A stretch of DNA of 64,000 nucleotides, taken from Desmonostoc vinosum HA7617-LM4 (GTDB lineage Bacteria; Cyanobacteriota; Cyanobacteriia; Cyanobacteriales; Nostocaceae). Below, one piece after another: positions 17,106-25,476 of this stretch (its first letter is position 1; the number at the start of each line of letters is the position of its first letter). The position numbers were made by a program, and so were the translations under genes. The DNA lies in assembly GCA_019359515.1 (NCBI GenBank), contig JAHHHC010000007.1, forward strand, positions 62,001 to 126,000, read 5' to 3'. The notes beneath the pieces are model-generated. The model was not told the origin of the DNA, searched no databases, and worked only from the letters and a program-made list of their open reading frames with translations.

Positions 17106-17220
17106 CCTGATTGAGTTTTGTAATGGGGATTTAACCGTTACTCTTGGATAAGGAACACACTTCGGCTATGCTCAATGCATTGCAAGAAATAGAAAAAACT
17201 GTTCCTTTCTCCGACAAATT

Positions 17221-17251
17221 AGGAGTCAAAAGTTGAAATCTTTTGACTCCT
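17221..17251. other. Perfect 12-bp hairpin
   Basis: AGGAGTCAAAAG and CTTTTGACTCCT pair around a 7-base loop. It follows a 22-codon open stretch (17168-17236, MLNALQEIEKTVPFSDKLGV...) that could be a gene remnant. It may be a terminator or the stem of a small RNA. Confidence 0.45.
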
Positions 17252-17386
17252 GGTTTGTAAATCCAGTTCCTTAGCTAAAACAGCAAGAAAATTAATTTTT
17301 TGCACATTTACTTAGTAATGTTGCAAATTCATGCTCTGAACAAGCTCAGATGAGGCGAAAGACTCTGAACAAATTCCAGAGCGAAA

Positions 17387-17758
17387 TCAATGATTTCCTG
17401 ATCTAAATAACCAGCTACTCGACGCATGAGAAAATCTGTTTAGGAAGCGAGATGAAGTTGCTTTGAGGCTGACAGACGGCAAGCAAAATATCTGAATTAG
17501 ATTTACTGAGGATTGATTTTGAGCCAAAGTAACATCAATTTCAATGGAATGCTTATCGTTAAGGAAAACACAAAGATGCGGGTAAACAGGAATAGAAAAA
17601 ATATTTACAGTGAGCGACAAACTGACTTGAAATGAAAATCTATGATTCTGGCTTGAGTAGAAGATTAGACGCAGAGTTCCCTGAAATAAGATCAAGATTT
17701 GTGTGGCTTTTAAGGAATTGGTAATCTTGATAGTGCAAGTAGTCAGTTGAGTTGGCAT
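17387..17758 (-). CDS. Hypothetical small protein, doubtful
   Basis: This is an open frame of 123 codons with no recognised domain. The middle (FQVSLSLTVNIFSIPVYPHL, DKHSIEIDVTLAQNQSSVNL) has a beta-strand-like pattern and reads like coding sequence, while both ends do not. It may be a decayed or frame-shifted gene. No convincing RBS was found. Confidence 0.3.
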   Translation of the reverse strand: MPTQLTTCTIKITNSLKATQILILFQGTLRLIFYSSQNHRFSFQVSLSLTVNIFSIPVYPHLCVFLNDKHSIEIDVTLAQNQSSVNLIQIFCLPSVSLKATSSRFLNRFSHASSSWLFRSGNH

Positions 17759-17947
17759 CTTGATTGCAAGGGTTTAAGCCAACTATTTATACAGAGGTTA
17801 CGGTTGAAATATTGCACGATTTCTGAAGCTTTTCGTGCGTCAACTGTTGTATCTCTGCTAAAGCCGCTGTGTAAAAAAGATTCAGCATTACATCCTGTTT
17901 TCTGGTACTTTGATTTCCCTAATATCAGGGGCGTTGTTCAACGGTAA

Positions 17948-18160
17948 TTAGACAGCAGGATGAGGATTTGTGAGATTTTCTTCTCTACGCCCGCTACCGC
18001 GATGAGGAGCAGTAGGCTTGGTGGGTTTTGTCGAGAGCAACTGCTCGGAGGTAGGTGTAGTCAGCAGCCCATAAGAGAAATGATTGAACATCGCTTGGCA
18101 ATTTAAGGCTAAAGGGTCAAATACCAGACTCGATACTAAAAGTGAAATGGCAGCACGCAT
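17948..18160 (-). CDS. patX: PatX-like RGSGR-containing peptide (candidate heterocyst pattern inhibitor)
   Basis: The 70-residue product has a hydrophobic N-terminus that looks like a signal peptide (MRAAISLLVSSLVFDPLALN, CQA) and, near the C-terminus, HRGSGR at residues 53-58 (bases 17987-18001 encode RGSGR). RGSGR is the pentapeptide of PatS and HetN that binds HetR and prevents neighbouring cells from becoming heterocysts. PatX proteins are described as small, exported and carrying HRGSGR, and are linked to HetR across cyanobacteria. Twelve residues follow the motif (REENLTNPHPAV). A TCCGGA motif lies upstream, and hetR is 13.3 kb away. The link to patterning in this strain is inferred. 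Confidence 0.85.
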   Translation of the reverse strand: MRAAISLLVSSLVFDPLALNCQAMFNHFSYGLLTTPTSEQLLSTKPTKPTAPHRGSGRREENLTNPHPAV

Positions 18161-18199
18161 AGCAGATGTCTATTTTGGAACTCTCCACTTCACTGATAC

Positions 18200-18223
18200 T
18201 GAATTTTGGGTTGTGAATCCGGA
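18200..18223 (-). promoter_or_regulatory. DIF-type TCCGGA motif upstream of patX
   Basis: TCCGGA at 18218-18223 lies 58 bases upstream of the patX start codon. About 18 bases further along the minus strand is the weak -10-like GTATCA. TCCGGA near -35 is the reported hallmark of HetR-dependent, heterocyst-induced (DIF) promoters. The start site is inferred. Confidence 0.6.
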
Positions 18224-18267
18224 CAATTTACAAAAAAGTATTGCTTTTTACTGAAAATAAACTACTT

Positions 18268-20058
18268 TTATATATCGTCTAAATGTACAACTAATAACCA
18301 GTTACCGACGTGATTCTGACGACCCCACAATGTAATTAATTGCTCATGGGGAACGGCTTGTAATTGCTCATCAATATGCGATCGCAATGTCACAAGCTGC
18401 CAAGTTTGCCCTTGATATTGCACTGGCACAGTAATAATAAATCTGTAGTCTTGCTGATCCAAGCGATGGAAAATGCCTTGGAAACATTCATTTTCCCGTA
18501 TTAATACCTCATCAACAGCAGGGTAATTGTACTGTGCTGACGATGGGTAGGGGCAATCGCCACTAGCTGGATATGCTTGTGGATTGTTTAAGTAATACAG
18601 TTGCCAGTGCAGCCAATCCGAATGATTTGCGGGAATATTAAAAAAAGGTATGATTGCCGCAGGTGAGCGTTGATCTTGCAGTAGAGCGGCTTGTAGCACC
18701 CTGATAGGTAAATCCCTTGGCTGACAGTTTAACTCAACGCATACAGCAGCTGCCATACCCGCTGCTTGACCAATACCCATGACTACAGGTTGTAATCTAG
18801 TCGCTCCATTGGCAATGTGAGACACAGAAATATTTTTGTCACATGCCAACAAACCATCTGTTGTGGCTGGAATTAGGGAACTGTAGGGAATGGTAAAAGG
18901 AGTTCCAGTCCAACGCCCCCCCCAACGGATAGATTTAGGTTGCAGCGGGAACTCAACGCCTGGATAATGGTGGTCATTGGCGTAGTTGCCAACTGCGATC
19001 GCTTCGCAAACGCCAGGGGCGATCGCATCATTAAATATAGATGCAACTCTACCTCCAGCCATCGGCAAGATATCCTGTTCTCGAATAGTAGTTAACCCCA
19101 CCAAACGGCGGCTTTCCCGGTAATAAGGATGTAACGCAAAAGCCCCAAGAGGATGAGGAAACACCTGTTGTGCCAGTCCATAGCGATGCCCCAGTTGATT
19201 TTGGATGAAATGGGCAAAATTTTGGCTATGCCAGCGACATTCTTGGATAAATTCACCTCTGGATATCTCTGACTCTATCAGTCGCCCTACCCCTTTGCCG
19301 TAGTCATTACCACAAATTGGCCAGTTGATCATAAATTTATCTTCTGGCAAACGTCCATAATTCAAAAACTTTTGTGGGCCATAGCCATCCCAAGCGCCTG
19401 TAAACAGGGACGAATTATAATTAGGTGCAGTGGGAATAGAGGGTGCGATCGCCTCACCAAAATCCTGCATAATTACCACCCAAGTCGGTGCCTGCACTGG
19501 ATATCTTTGCGTCAGAGAATTAAAAGCAACTGGGGCGCTGGGTTCTCCCCATTCAGATTGCAACTCCCAACCCCAACGGTAAGGTATTTCCGCTAAAGCC
19601 AATAAATCACCCAACTCCGTGCCATCAAGCGTCATCTTAGCTGTGACACTAAAATCAGCAAAGCGCACACCAACAACACAATCTCCCTGCCGTAAAACCT
19701 CCATTGGCACTTGTCCAGCCATCCAATGCAGATTTGGTAATTCTCGTACCCAATCTGCAAAAATCTCAGCCCCAACACGCGGTTCATAGCTAAAAAAGCT
19801 CACCCAGCTATTATCCAACCCACCAGGTTGTCGATAACGCAATTCGCGCAAAAACTCACCCCATAACCCCGTCTGCAAAGCCTCCAACTCATTACCATCA
19901 GGTGCAGACACCCCAGCCGAAGTTAACATTCCCCCCAGCCAAGGAAATTCACTCACCAAAATCGTTTTAGCACCCCGTCGTGCTGCTTGAATAGCTGCCG
20001 CCGCACCACCAGTTCCCCCACCAACAACTAAAACATCCGCTTGATATTGAATAACCAT
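18268..20058 (-). CDS. FAD-dependent oxidoreductase
   Basis: The 596-residue protein starts at MVIQYQADVLVVGGGTGGAA, a Rossmann dinucleotide-binding motif (GxGxxG) at the N-terminus that fits FAD. The second strand ends AKTILVSE, and a C-terminal FAD motif is near NGATRLQPVVMGIGQAAGMA. It resembles the FAD_oxidored family of putative flavoproteins without known substrate. An in-frame ATG four codons upstream (20070) is possible. HIP1-like GCGATCGC sites occur in the gene. Confidence 0.85.
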   Translation of the reverse strand: MVIQYQADVLVVGGGTGGAAAAIQAARRGAKTILVSEFPWLGGMLTSAGVSAPDGNELEALQTGLWGEFLRELRYRQPGGLDNSWVSFFSYEPRVGAEIFADWVRELPNLHWMAGQVPMEVLRQGDCVVGVRFADFSVTAKMTLDGTELGDLLALAEIPYRWGWELQSEWGEPSAPVAFNSLTQRYPVQAPTWVVIMQDFGEAIAPSIPTAPNYNSSLFTGAWDGYGPQKFLNYGRLPEDKFMINWPICGNDYGKGVGRLIESEISRGEFIQECRWHSQNFAHFIQNQLGHRYGLAQQVFPHPLGAFALHPYYRESRRLVGLTTIREQDILPMAGGRVASIFNDAIAPGVCEAIAVGNYANDHHYPGVEFPLQPKSIRWGGRWTGTPFTIPYSSLIPATTDGLLACDKNISVSHIANGATRLQPVVMGIGQAAGMAAAVCVELNCQPRDLPIRVLQAALLQDQRSPAAIIPFFNIPANHSDWLHWQLYYLNNPQAYPASGDCPYPSSAQYNYPAVDEVLIRENECFQGIFHRLDQQDYRFIITVPVQYQGQTWQLVTLRSHIDEQLQAVPHEQLITLWGRQNHVGNWLLVVHLDDI

Positions 20059-20164
20059 CCCGAACCTCAATTAAGTGTCCGAGATATTGTCCTAGATAAA
20101 CCAGGTTCAGACAAGATTATAGTTGTGAGAGTTTGTAGTCAGCACTTTAGTGCTTAACTCTTGA

Positions 20165-22039
20165 TTACGGTCTAATTAAATTTTTCTCAGAATCACGATA
20201 TTTACTAATTAATTTTTGATGCTGAATAGGCGCATAAATCAGCGTATATAAAAAAGGTATTCCAGTTATCCCCAACGCCAAGATAGTAGATAACCTAAGA
20301 AAGCTCCCAACAAAACCAAGCCCCACACTAATTCCAAAAGCTGCTGCAAGTAGTGACAAACGATCATTTACAGATTTCAAAATAATCCACATCAAAACAC
20401 TAGTTAAAAATCCAATTATTAACCCTGCGATTCCTCCAATAAAACAAGCACCAATACCCCCTGCTAAAATTCCACCCATCAACTTAAAAATAATACCCAC
20501 TAAATCATTAGGTTTAGATAAATCAATAATTGCTCCATACACGCCTCCACCGATAATTCCCAAAATACCAACAATGATCACACCCACAAGTATAGCGGCG
20601 GCTATTTGCCAATAATCAAAGTTTTGCTTATTTTTCTGAAAAAAGTTGTAACCTCTATTAATTACAGCACCAGCTACACCACCAAAAATTGCGCCTAATG
20701 TACCAAAAACGAAAGCTCCATTACTACTGCCATCAATCCCAGGTAAATTCCATAAGATAATTTTGTGAGACGCTAAAGTTGCAATTATCCAAGGTATAAT
20801 TCCTATAATGATGAATGTGGCTATCTCACCAGTTAAAAACGCCCAAATTAAACTTTCATAAGACTTCGTTTCTTTCTTAGCAATTGGAATGAGAGCCGTT
20901 TGTACTTTCACGGTTAAAGTATGAGTTGGTGGGTAGGCATTTGTATGTAAAAATAACTGACGTTTATATAACTTATCTGCCAGTAACTTACTAGTATCTA
21001 CTTCGATATCAAACTTTGTACGATTGCCTGCAAACTTCTTTGGTGTGATGCTAATCCACGGGTGAGAATTTGGCGCATAAGGAGGATCGTGAGGATGGGG
21101 AGCAACTTCCCAACGACCTTTTAATGATGTGTCTGGCATCATATTTTCCACAGTAATAAATTGCGAGACTTTTTCACCCAAGCGTATTGCAATAAAAGTC
21201 TGTAGCTGATTGCTAAACTCAACTTGTGGACACCGGGTAACATCAAGAGGTATTAAGGCATTGAGTGCTTGTTGTGCATTTGTAAAACGGTCTTTGAGCT
21301 TGGGTTGTATCATCATTTCCAACCAGTCTAGAAACCGCAAACTCAGTTGAGGTAATAGATGCCGAAAGCAAATTTGCGAAGGATCATCTTCATCGATGAG
21401 ATTTTGGATTGCAGTTGATTTTGTTCCTGTGAGTAAGCAAATTAACGTTACTCCCAAGGCATATAAATCTGTAGCTGTTGTGGGTTTGAACAGTTGTTCT
21501 GGCGGGATAAAACCAGGCGTACCTACGAAAATGCTACTACTGGACACTTCTTGGTTACCAAGACGGGCAAAACCAAAATCAATCAAGTAAACATTTATTT
21601 CTGTGTCTACCAAAATATTTTCTGGTTTAATGTCTCGATGAATAATACAAGGAATACGACTTTGTAAATATGCCAGTATTTCTAATACTTGAATGGCGAT
21701 TATTTTGATGTCTTCTGGTGCAAAACTACGAGTTACCGCTAAAGAGGGAGCATCGATGTATTCTTGAATTAAGCAAAAACCATTTGATGTAGGGAAAGCT
21801 CCCAAATATTTAGGAATTTTTGGATAATTTAATCCTTGTAACACCTCTATTTCTCGTTGATGAGTTTTAAATCCTGACCAACTGGAATCTATTTGAGCAA
21901 AAGAGTATTGTTTAATAACGACTTGCTGATTTGTGGCGATAGATGATGCTAGCCAAGTAATTCTTCCTCCTTGTTGGTTACGTCCTAATTCGTGGCTAAT
22001 TTTATAGCCTTGTTCTGAATAATCTGGTTGATTGTTCAT
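20165..22039 (-). CDS. Membrane-associated Ser/Thr protein kinase
   Basis: This is a Hanks-type kinase of 624 residues. The ATP-binding lysine lies in VVIKQYSF near residue 38, the catalytic loop is HRDIKPENIL, the metal-binding loop is DFGFARLG, and FVGTPGFIPPEQL is the activation segment. After residue 270 an unrecognised middle region ends near residue 390. The C-terminal 240 residues contain about six hydrophobic, glycine-rich segments, so this part is membrane embedded. It lies 48 bases after the WD40 gene on the same strand, probably in one operon. Its signal and substrates are unknown. Confidence 0.92.
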   Translation of the reverse strand: MNNQPDYSEQGYKISHELGRNQQGGRITWLASSIATNQQVVIKQYSFAQIDSSWSGFKTHQREIEVLQGLNYPKIPKYLGAFPTSNGFCLIQEYIDAPSLAVTRSFAPEDIKIIAIQVLEILAYLQSRIPCIIHRDIKPENILVDTEINVYLIDFGFARLGNQEVSSSSIFVGTPGFIPPEQLFKPTTATDLYALGVTLICLLTGTKSTAIQNLIDEDDPSQICFRHLLPQLSLRFLDWLEMMIQPKLKDRFTNAQQALNALIPLDVTRCPQVEFSNQLQTFIAIRLGEKVSQFITVENMMPDTSLKGRWEVAPHPHDPPYAPNSHPWISITPKKFAGNRTKFDIEVDTSKLLADKLYKRQLFLHTNAYPPTHTLTVKVQTALIPIAKKETKSYESLIWAFLTGEIATFIIIGIIPWIIATLASHKIILWNLPGIDGSSNGAFVFGTLGAIFGGVAGAVINRGYNFFQKNKQNFDYWQIAAAILVGVIIVGILGIIGGGVYGAIIDLSKPNDLVGIIFKLMGGILAGGIGACFIGGIAGLIIGFLTSVLMWIILKSVNDRLSLLAAAFGISVGLGFVGSFLRLSTILALGITGIPFLYTLIYAPIQHQKLISKYRDSEKNLIRP

Positions 22040-22087
22040 ATTACAAGTTAGGGGAATTGATTGATATAGTTATTTTTGAGTATTTAT

Positions 22088-23362
22088 CTACTTATTAATA
22101 GACGGAATTCGCCAAATATTGATATTACTATCTTCACCAATAACAGCCAAAATTTTATTGTCAGGACTAAAGGCGAGGATATTACCTGAAACTTTGATAG
22201 TATTTTTCAACTGACCTGTGGCTAATTCCCAAGTTTGAATACCACTCTTACTATTAGTAATTATCTTTTTGCTATCTGAACTAATTTTTACTAAATCAAA
22301 GTTATTATTGTAATATGAATTCTTTTCTTGTGCTATCTCAATAGTATATTGAAATTCCCCAGTTTGCAGATTCCAGATTTTAATATTGTTTTTATTTAAA
22401 GTACTTGTATTTGTATTCCAACTAACAAGTGTATTATTATCAGGAATTAAGACAATCACAAAATCATCTGTATATGATTTAGTTTCATGTCCAGTAAAGG
22501 TACTTTTGAGCTTGCCAGAAGTCAAATCCCAAATCTTGATTTTTCCGTCTTTATCAGTGCTGACAATAGTCTTTTCATCTGGGCTGATAGCAATAGATCT
22601 TATCTCGTTTTCATGTCCTGTGAGTGTTTTCTTTAAGCTGCCATTGCGTAAATTCCAAATATTTAGTTTGCCTGCTTTATCTCCGCTCACTAAAATATTA
22701 CCGCTTTGACTTATTTTGACTTCGGTCAATAAGTTATTATGGACAAGTTGATTTTTTAAAGTACCAGTTTTTAAATTAAAAATATTGATAATATATTTGG
22801 TAGTTTCTGGTTCACTAGAATAAACTGATTGATCAACTACTGGATTTTTGATAATTTTAGTCCCACCATCAAGGATTAAACTTTGTCCATCTTGGCTGGT
22901 TTCGATAAAATTAATTGTTCCACTAGGATTGCGGATATCACGTATTAATGCACCAGTTTGTAAATTCCAAATTTTGACATTTTTGGATTCGGCACTGGCT
23001 ATATACTTACCATCAGGAGTTACACTCAGGTAATTCACAACTCCTGTGTGACCTGTGAGAGTGCGTTTTAATTTACTAGTTTCTAAATTCCAAATTTTAA
23101 TCGTGTTATCTTCACTGCCACTAATTACAGTATTATTATCAGATGCGATCGCTACAGAACTGACTGCTAGTGCATGACCTTTGAGAGTAGTTTGTAATAC
23201 ATCGGTTCCTCTAGAAGCTATTGGAAGATTTGAATTCTTGTTTGTCGCTTGAGTGTTGGAATTTTGACTCGCTGTGGGAGATATGATTGATATTCCTTTC
23301 CATAGAATCAGCTGTACTACGAGCAAGATCATGAATGCAATCAGATTAGGCTTCATAGACAT
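22088..23362 (-). CDS. Membrane-anchored WD40 repeat protein
   Basis: One N-terminal hydrophobic segment (LIAFMILLVVQLILW) precedes about seven WD40-like repeats, visible as recurring IKIWNLxTGxL(K)xTLTGH units. They should form a single beta-propeller used as a docking surface. The 424-residue protein is encoded just upstream of the Ser/Thr kinase at 20165, so it may scaffold or sense for that kinase. WD40 proteins linked to kinases are common in filamentous cyanobacteria. No enzymatic domain is seen. Confidence 0.88.
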   Translation of the reverse strand: MSMKPNLIAFMILLVVQLILWKGISIISPTASQNSNTQATNKNSNLPIASRGTDVLQTTLKGHALAVSSVAIASDNNTVISGSEDNTIKIWNLETSKLKRTLTGHTGVVNYLSVTPDGKYIASAESKNVKIWNLQTGALIRDIRNPSGTINFIETSQDGQSLILDGGTKIIKNPVVDQSVYSSEPETTKYIINIFNLKTGTLKNQLVHNNLLTEVKISQSGNILVSGDKAGKLNIWNLRNGSLKKTLTGHENEIRSIAISPDEKTIVSTDKDGKIKIWDLTSGKLKSTFTGHETKSYTDDFVIVLIPDNNTLVSWNTNTSTLNKNNIKIWNLQTGEFQYTIEIAQEKNSYYNNNFDLVKISSDSKKIITNSKSGIQTWELATGQLKNTIKVSGNILAFSPDNKILAVIGEDSNINIWRIPSINK

Positions 23363-23574
23363 TCCTTTCCTGTTCTACATAAAATATGCAAAAACCAAGC
23401 TCTCAAGAGAATAATCTCACGCAAAGGTGCAAAGGCGCAAAGAAAAAGCACAAAAGTTTTCGCTCAAAATTGTTCGCTTGCTTTTATCTGCTTGTTAAGG
23501 ACGAATTTGTTTATTTCGTTTATGTAATATAATGTAATTACAATTCATACATCAACTCTTTAAAGAGAAGCATC

Positions 23575-24039
23575 ATGTTACAACAAAAATTGCTTCTGGA
23601 GTCTATTGTGGCTTTAGAAACAGAAATTGAAGCGATCGCAGAACTAGAACGTATCCTAAAACTTACGGGTTCCCAAGCAAAATTGGTAGCAGCCAACGGA
23701 GAACAAGTCACCATTCCCGAATCGGTTTATCAAATGTTACTTCAAGTTGTCCATGCAATGGCATCAGGCAAGGCCATATCGATATTTCCTCACAACTGCG
23801 AACTGACGACACAACAAGCGGCTGAGTTGCTTAATGTATCACGCCCTTACTTAATTAAGTTATTAGAACAGGGTGACATTCCTCATATTAAGGTGGGTTC
23901 ACATCGCCGGGTTCGTTTCGATGATTTAATGAAATATAAAGCACATAGAGATGCTGAGCGTAGTCAACTATTGCAGGAGTTAATCGAGATGACTGAAGAA
24001 GCAGGCTTGTATGAGGATGACGAAGATTATATACAGTAA
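23575..24039 (+). CDS. Antitoxin with excisionase-type HTH domain
   Basis: The 154-residue protein has an acidic helical N-terminus and a MerR/excisionase-like helix-turn-helix at about residues 80-125 (LTTQQAAELLNVSRPYLIKL, DIPHIKVGSHRRVRFDDLM). Its tail is acidic (LYEDDEDYIQ). This is the usual antitoxin of cyanobacterial PIN-toxin pairs. The toxin gene starts five bases after the stop but is truncated, so the antitoxin may now be an orphan. GAGAAG before the ATG is a fair RBS. Confidence 0.82.
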   Translation: MLQQKLLLESIVALETEIEAIAELERILKLTGSQAKLVAANGEQVTIPESVYQMLLQVVHAMASGKAISIFPHNCELTTQQAAELLNVSRPYLIKLLEQGDIPHIKVGSHRRVRFDDLMKYKAHRDAERSQLLQELIEMTEEAGLYEDDEDYIQ

Positions 24040-24044
24040 AATAT

Positions 24045-24221
24045 ATGCTCAGTATTCTCTTAGATGCTTGCGTTTTGTTTCCAATGTATTTACGAGACAC
24101 ATTGCTATCTGCTGCTGAAGCTGGTTTATACACACCTTATTGGTCACAGAAAATTTTAAATGAAGCAATGGACAATCTTGTTCTGAAAGGGAAAATCTCA
24201 GCTGAAAAATTTCAAACTTGA
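24045..24221 (+). pseudogene. PIN-domain toxin, truncated after 58 residues
   Basis: The frame begins MLSILLDACVLFPMYLRDTL and contains the first PIN acidic residue (LDACVLFP). It stops after KISAEKFQT. Full PIN toxins of this kind are about 150-190 residues, and the later catalytic acidic residues are missing, so it should be inactive. The next 58 bases, before the alcohol dehydrogenase gene, show no continuation in another frame that I can support. Confidence 0.75.
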
Positions 24222-24279
24222 TAGCTGAATGTTGGCCTCTAATGTTACATCTAGTATCGTTGAGCTGTGAAAAACCGAC

Positions 24280-25326
24280 GTGAAAGCACAGGTATTTAGA
24301 GGCGTCAATCAATTATCTTACGAAGATATCCCAGTGCCTACCCTAGAACCAGATGAAGTACTGGTACAAGTGCAAGTGGTGGGGCTATGTCAATCAGATA
24401 TTAAAAAAATTCGTTATCCCTTATATGAGCCGCCGCGCATCTTTGGACACGAAACTGCCGGGACGATCGCCGCGATAGGATCACAAGTAAGAGGCTGGCA
24501 AACTGGACAACGAGTGGCAGTAATGCATCATATCCCTTGTATGCGTTGCGCCTACTGCCTCAATGACAATTTTTCGATGTGCGATGTCTACAAGAACATC
24601 TCAACTACTGCCGGGTTTAACGCCAGTGGTGGCGGTTTCGCCGAGTATGTCAAAGTACCCGGACATATTGTACAAAACGGTGGCTTGATTCCCATCCCAG
24701 ATCATATCAGTTTTGAAGAAGCCAGTTTTGTAGAGCCAACTAACTGCTGCTTGAAAGCAGTCAAAAAAGCCCAAATTGCTCCAGGACAAACTGTATTAGT
24801 GACTGGTGCTGGCCCCATTGGGTTAATGTTTATCATGTTGGTGAAGTATTTTGGGGCAAAAGCGATCGCCACTGACCTACTCCCCTCTAGAATCGAGAAA
24901 GCATTGCATGTTGGTGCAGAAGCAGCTTTTGATGCTCGTGATACCGATTTACCCACAAAAATTCATACCCTCACCAATGGTATGGGTGTTGATGTCACCT
25001 TACTAGCTGTCCCCAGTGAAAAAGCTTTTTCTCAAGCAATTGACTGTACCCGCAAAGGCGGTAAAATCTTATTTTTCGCTGAATTCCCCGATGAGGTGAC
25101 AATTCCCGTCAACCCCAATATTCTCTATCGCCGCGAAATTGATTTGATGGGTAGTTATAGTTCATCCTACCGCCTGCAAAATCTCTGTGCTGATATTGTC
25201 TTTAATCGCCAGATTGACGTGCAAGCATTAATCAGCGATCGCTTCCCCTTAAAAGATTTATCAGCAGCCGTAGAAACTGCGATCGCCCCAACAGCGGAAA
25301 CTTATAAAATCTTAATTTATCCCTAG
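24280..25326 (+). CDS. Zinc-dependent alcohol dehydrogenase family protein
   Basis: This medium-chain dehydrogenase/reductase has 348 residues and a GTG start. The catalytic-zinc Cys lies in VVGLCQSD and its GHE motif in IFGHETAG. The structural zinc site has four cysteines in CMRCAYCLNDNFSMC. The NAD(P)-binding motif is VLVTGAGPIGLM. Overall it resembles threonine/sorbitol-dehydrogenase-like members; the substrate is not readable. It follows the truncated PIN gene closely, and a repeat block separates it from the phosphate permease. Confidence 0.9.
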   Translation: MKAQVFRGVNQLSYEDIPVPTLEPDEVLVQVQVVGLCQSDIKKIRYPLYEPPRIFGHETAGTIAAIGSQVRGWQTGQRVAVMHHIPCMRCAYCLNDNFSMCDVYKNISTTAGFNASGGGFAEYVKVPGHIVQNGGLIPIPDHISFEEASFVEPTNCCLKAVKKAQIAPGQTVLVTGAGPIGLMFIMLVKYFGAKAIATDLLPSRIEKALHVGAEAAFDARDTDLPTKIHTLTNGMGVDVTLLAVPSEKAFSQAIDCTRKGGKILFFAEFPDEVTIPVNPNILYRREIDLMGSYSSSYRLQNLCADIVFNRQIDVQALISDRFPLKDLSAAVETAIAPTAETYKILIYP

Positions 25327-25330
25327 AGAG

Positions 25331-25474
25331 GGGAGTGGGGAGTGGGGAGTGGGGAGTGGGGAATTGGTGTTTGTTATTTCTCTCCCTTATCTCCCTCATC
25401 CCCCTCATCCCCCTCATCCCCCTCATCCCCCTCATCCTCCCTACTCCCTACTCCCCACTCCCTACTCCCTCATC
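25331..25474. repeat. Paired tandem repeats: GGGGAGT heptads and CATCCCCCT nonamers
   Basis: The left part is GGGGAGT heptads. The right part has five CATCCCCCT nonamers followed by CTACTCCC/CCCCACTCC units, complementary to the left part, so the block could fold into a long hairpin. It ends two bases before the phosphate permease start codon and opens a spurious upstream extension of that reading frame. Confidence 0.9.
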
Positions 25475-25476
25475 AA

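Noticed and set aside
17747-17947. 66-codon plus-strand ORF near patX
   Set aside because: It has no domain or RBS, and the composition looks like non-coding sequence.
25342-25476. N-terminal extension of the phosphate permease
   Set aside because: The codons are purely tandem repeat (SPSSPSSPS-like), and the family N-terminus begins at MLITLTLVALLAFYVAWNLG.
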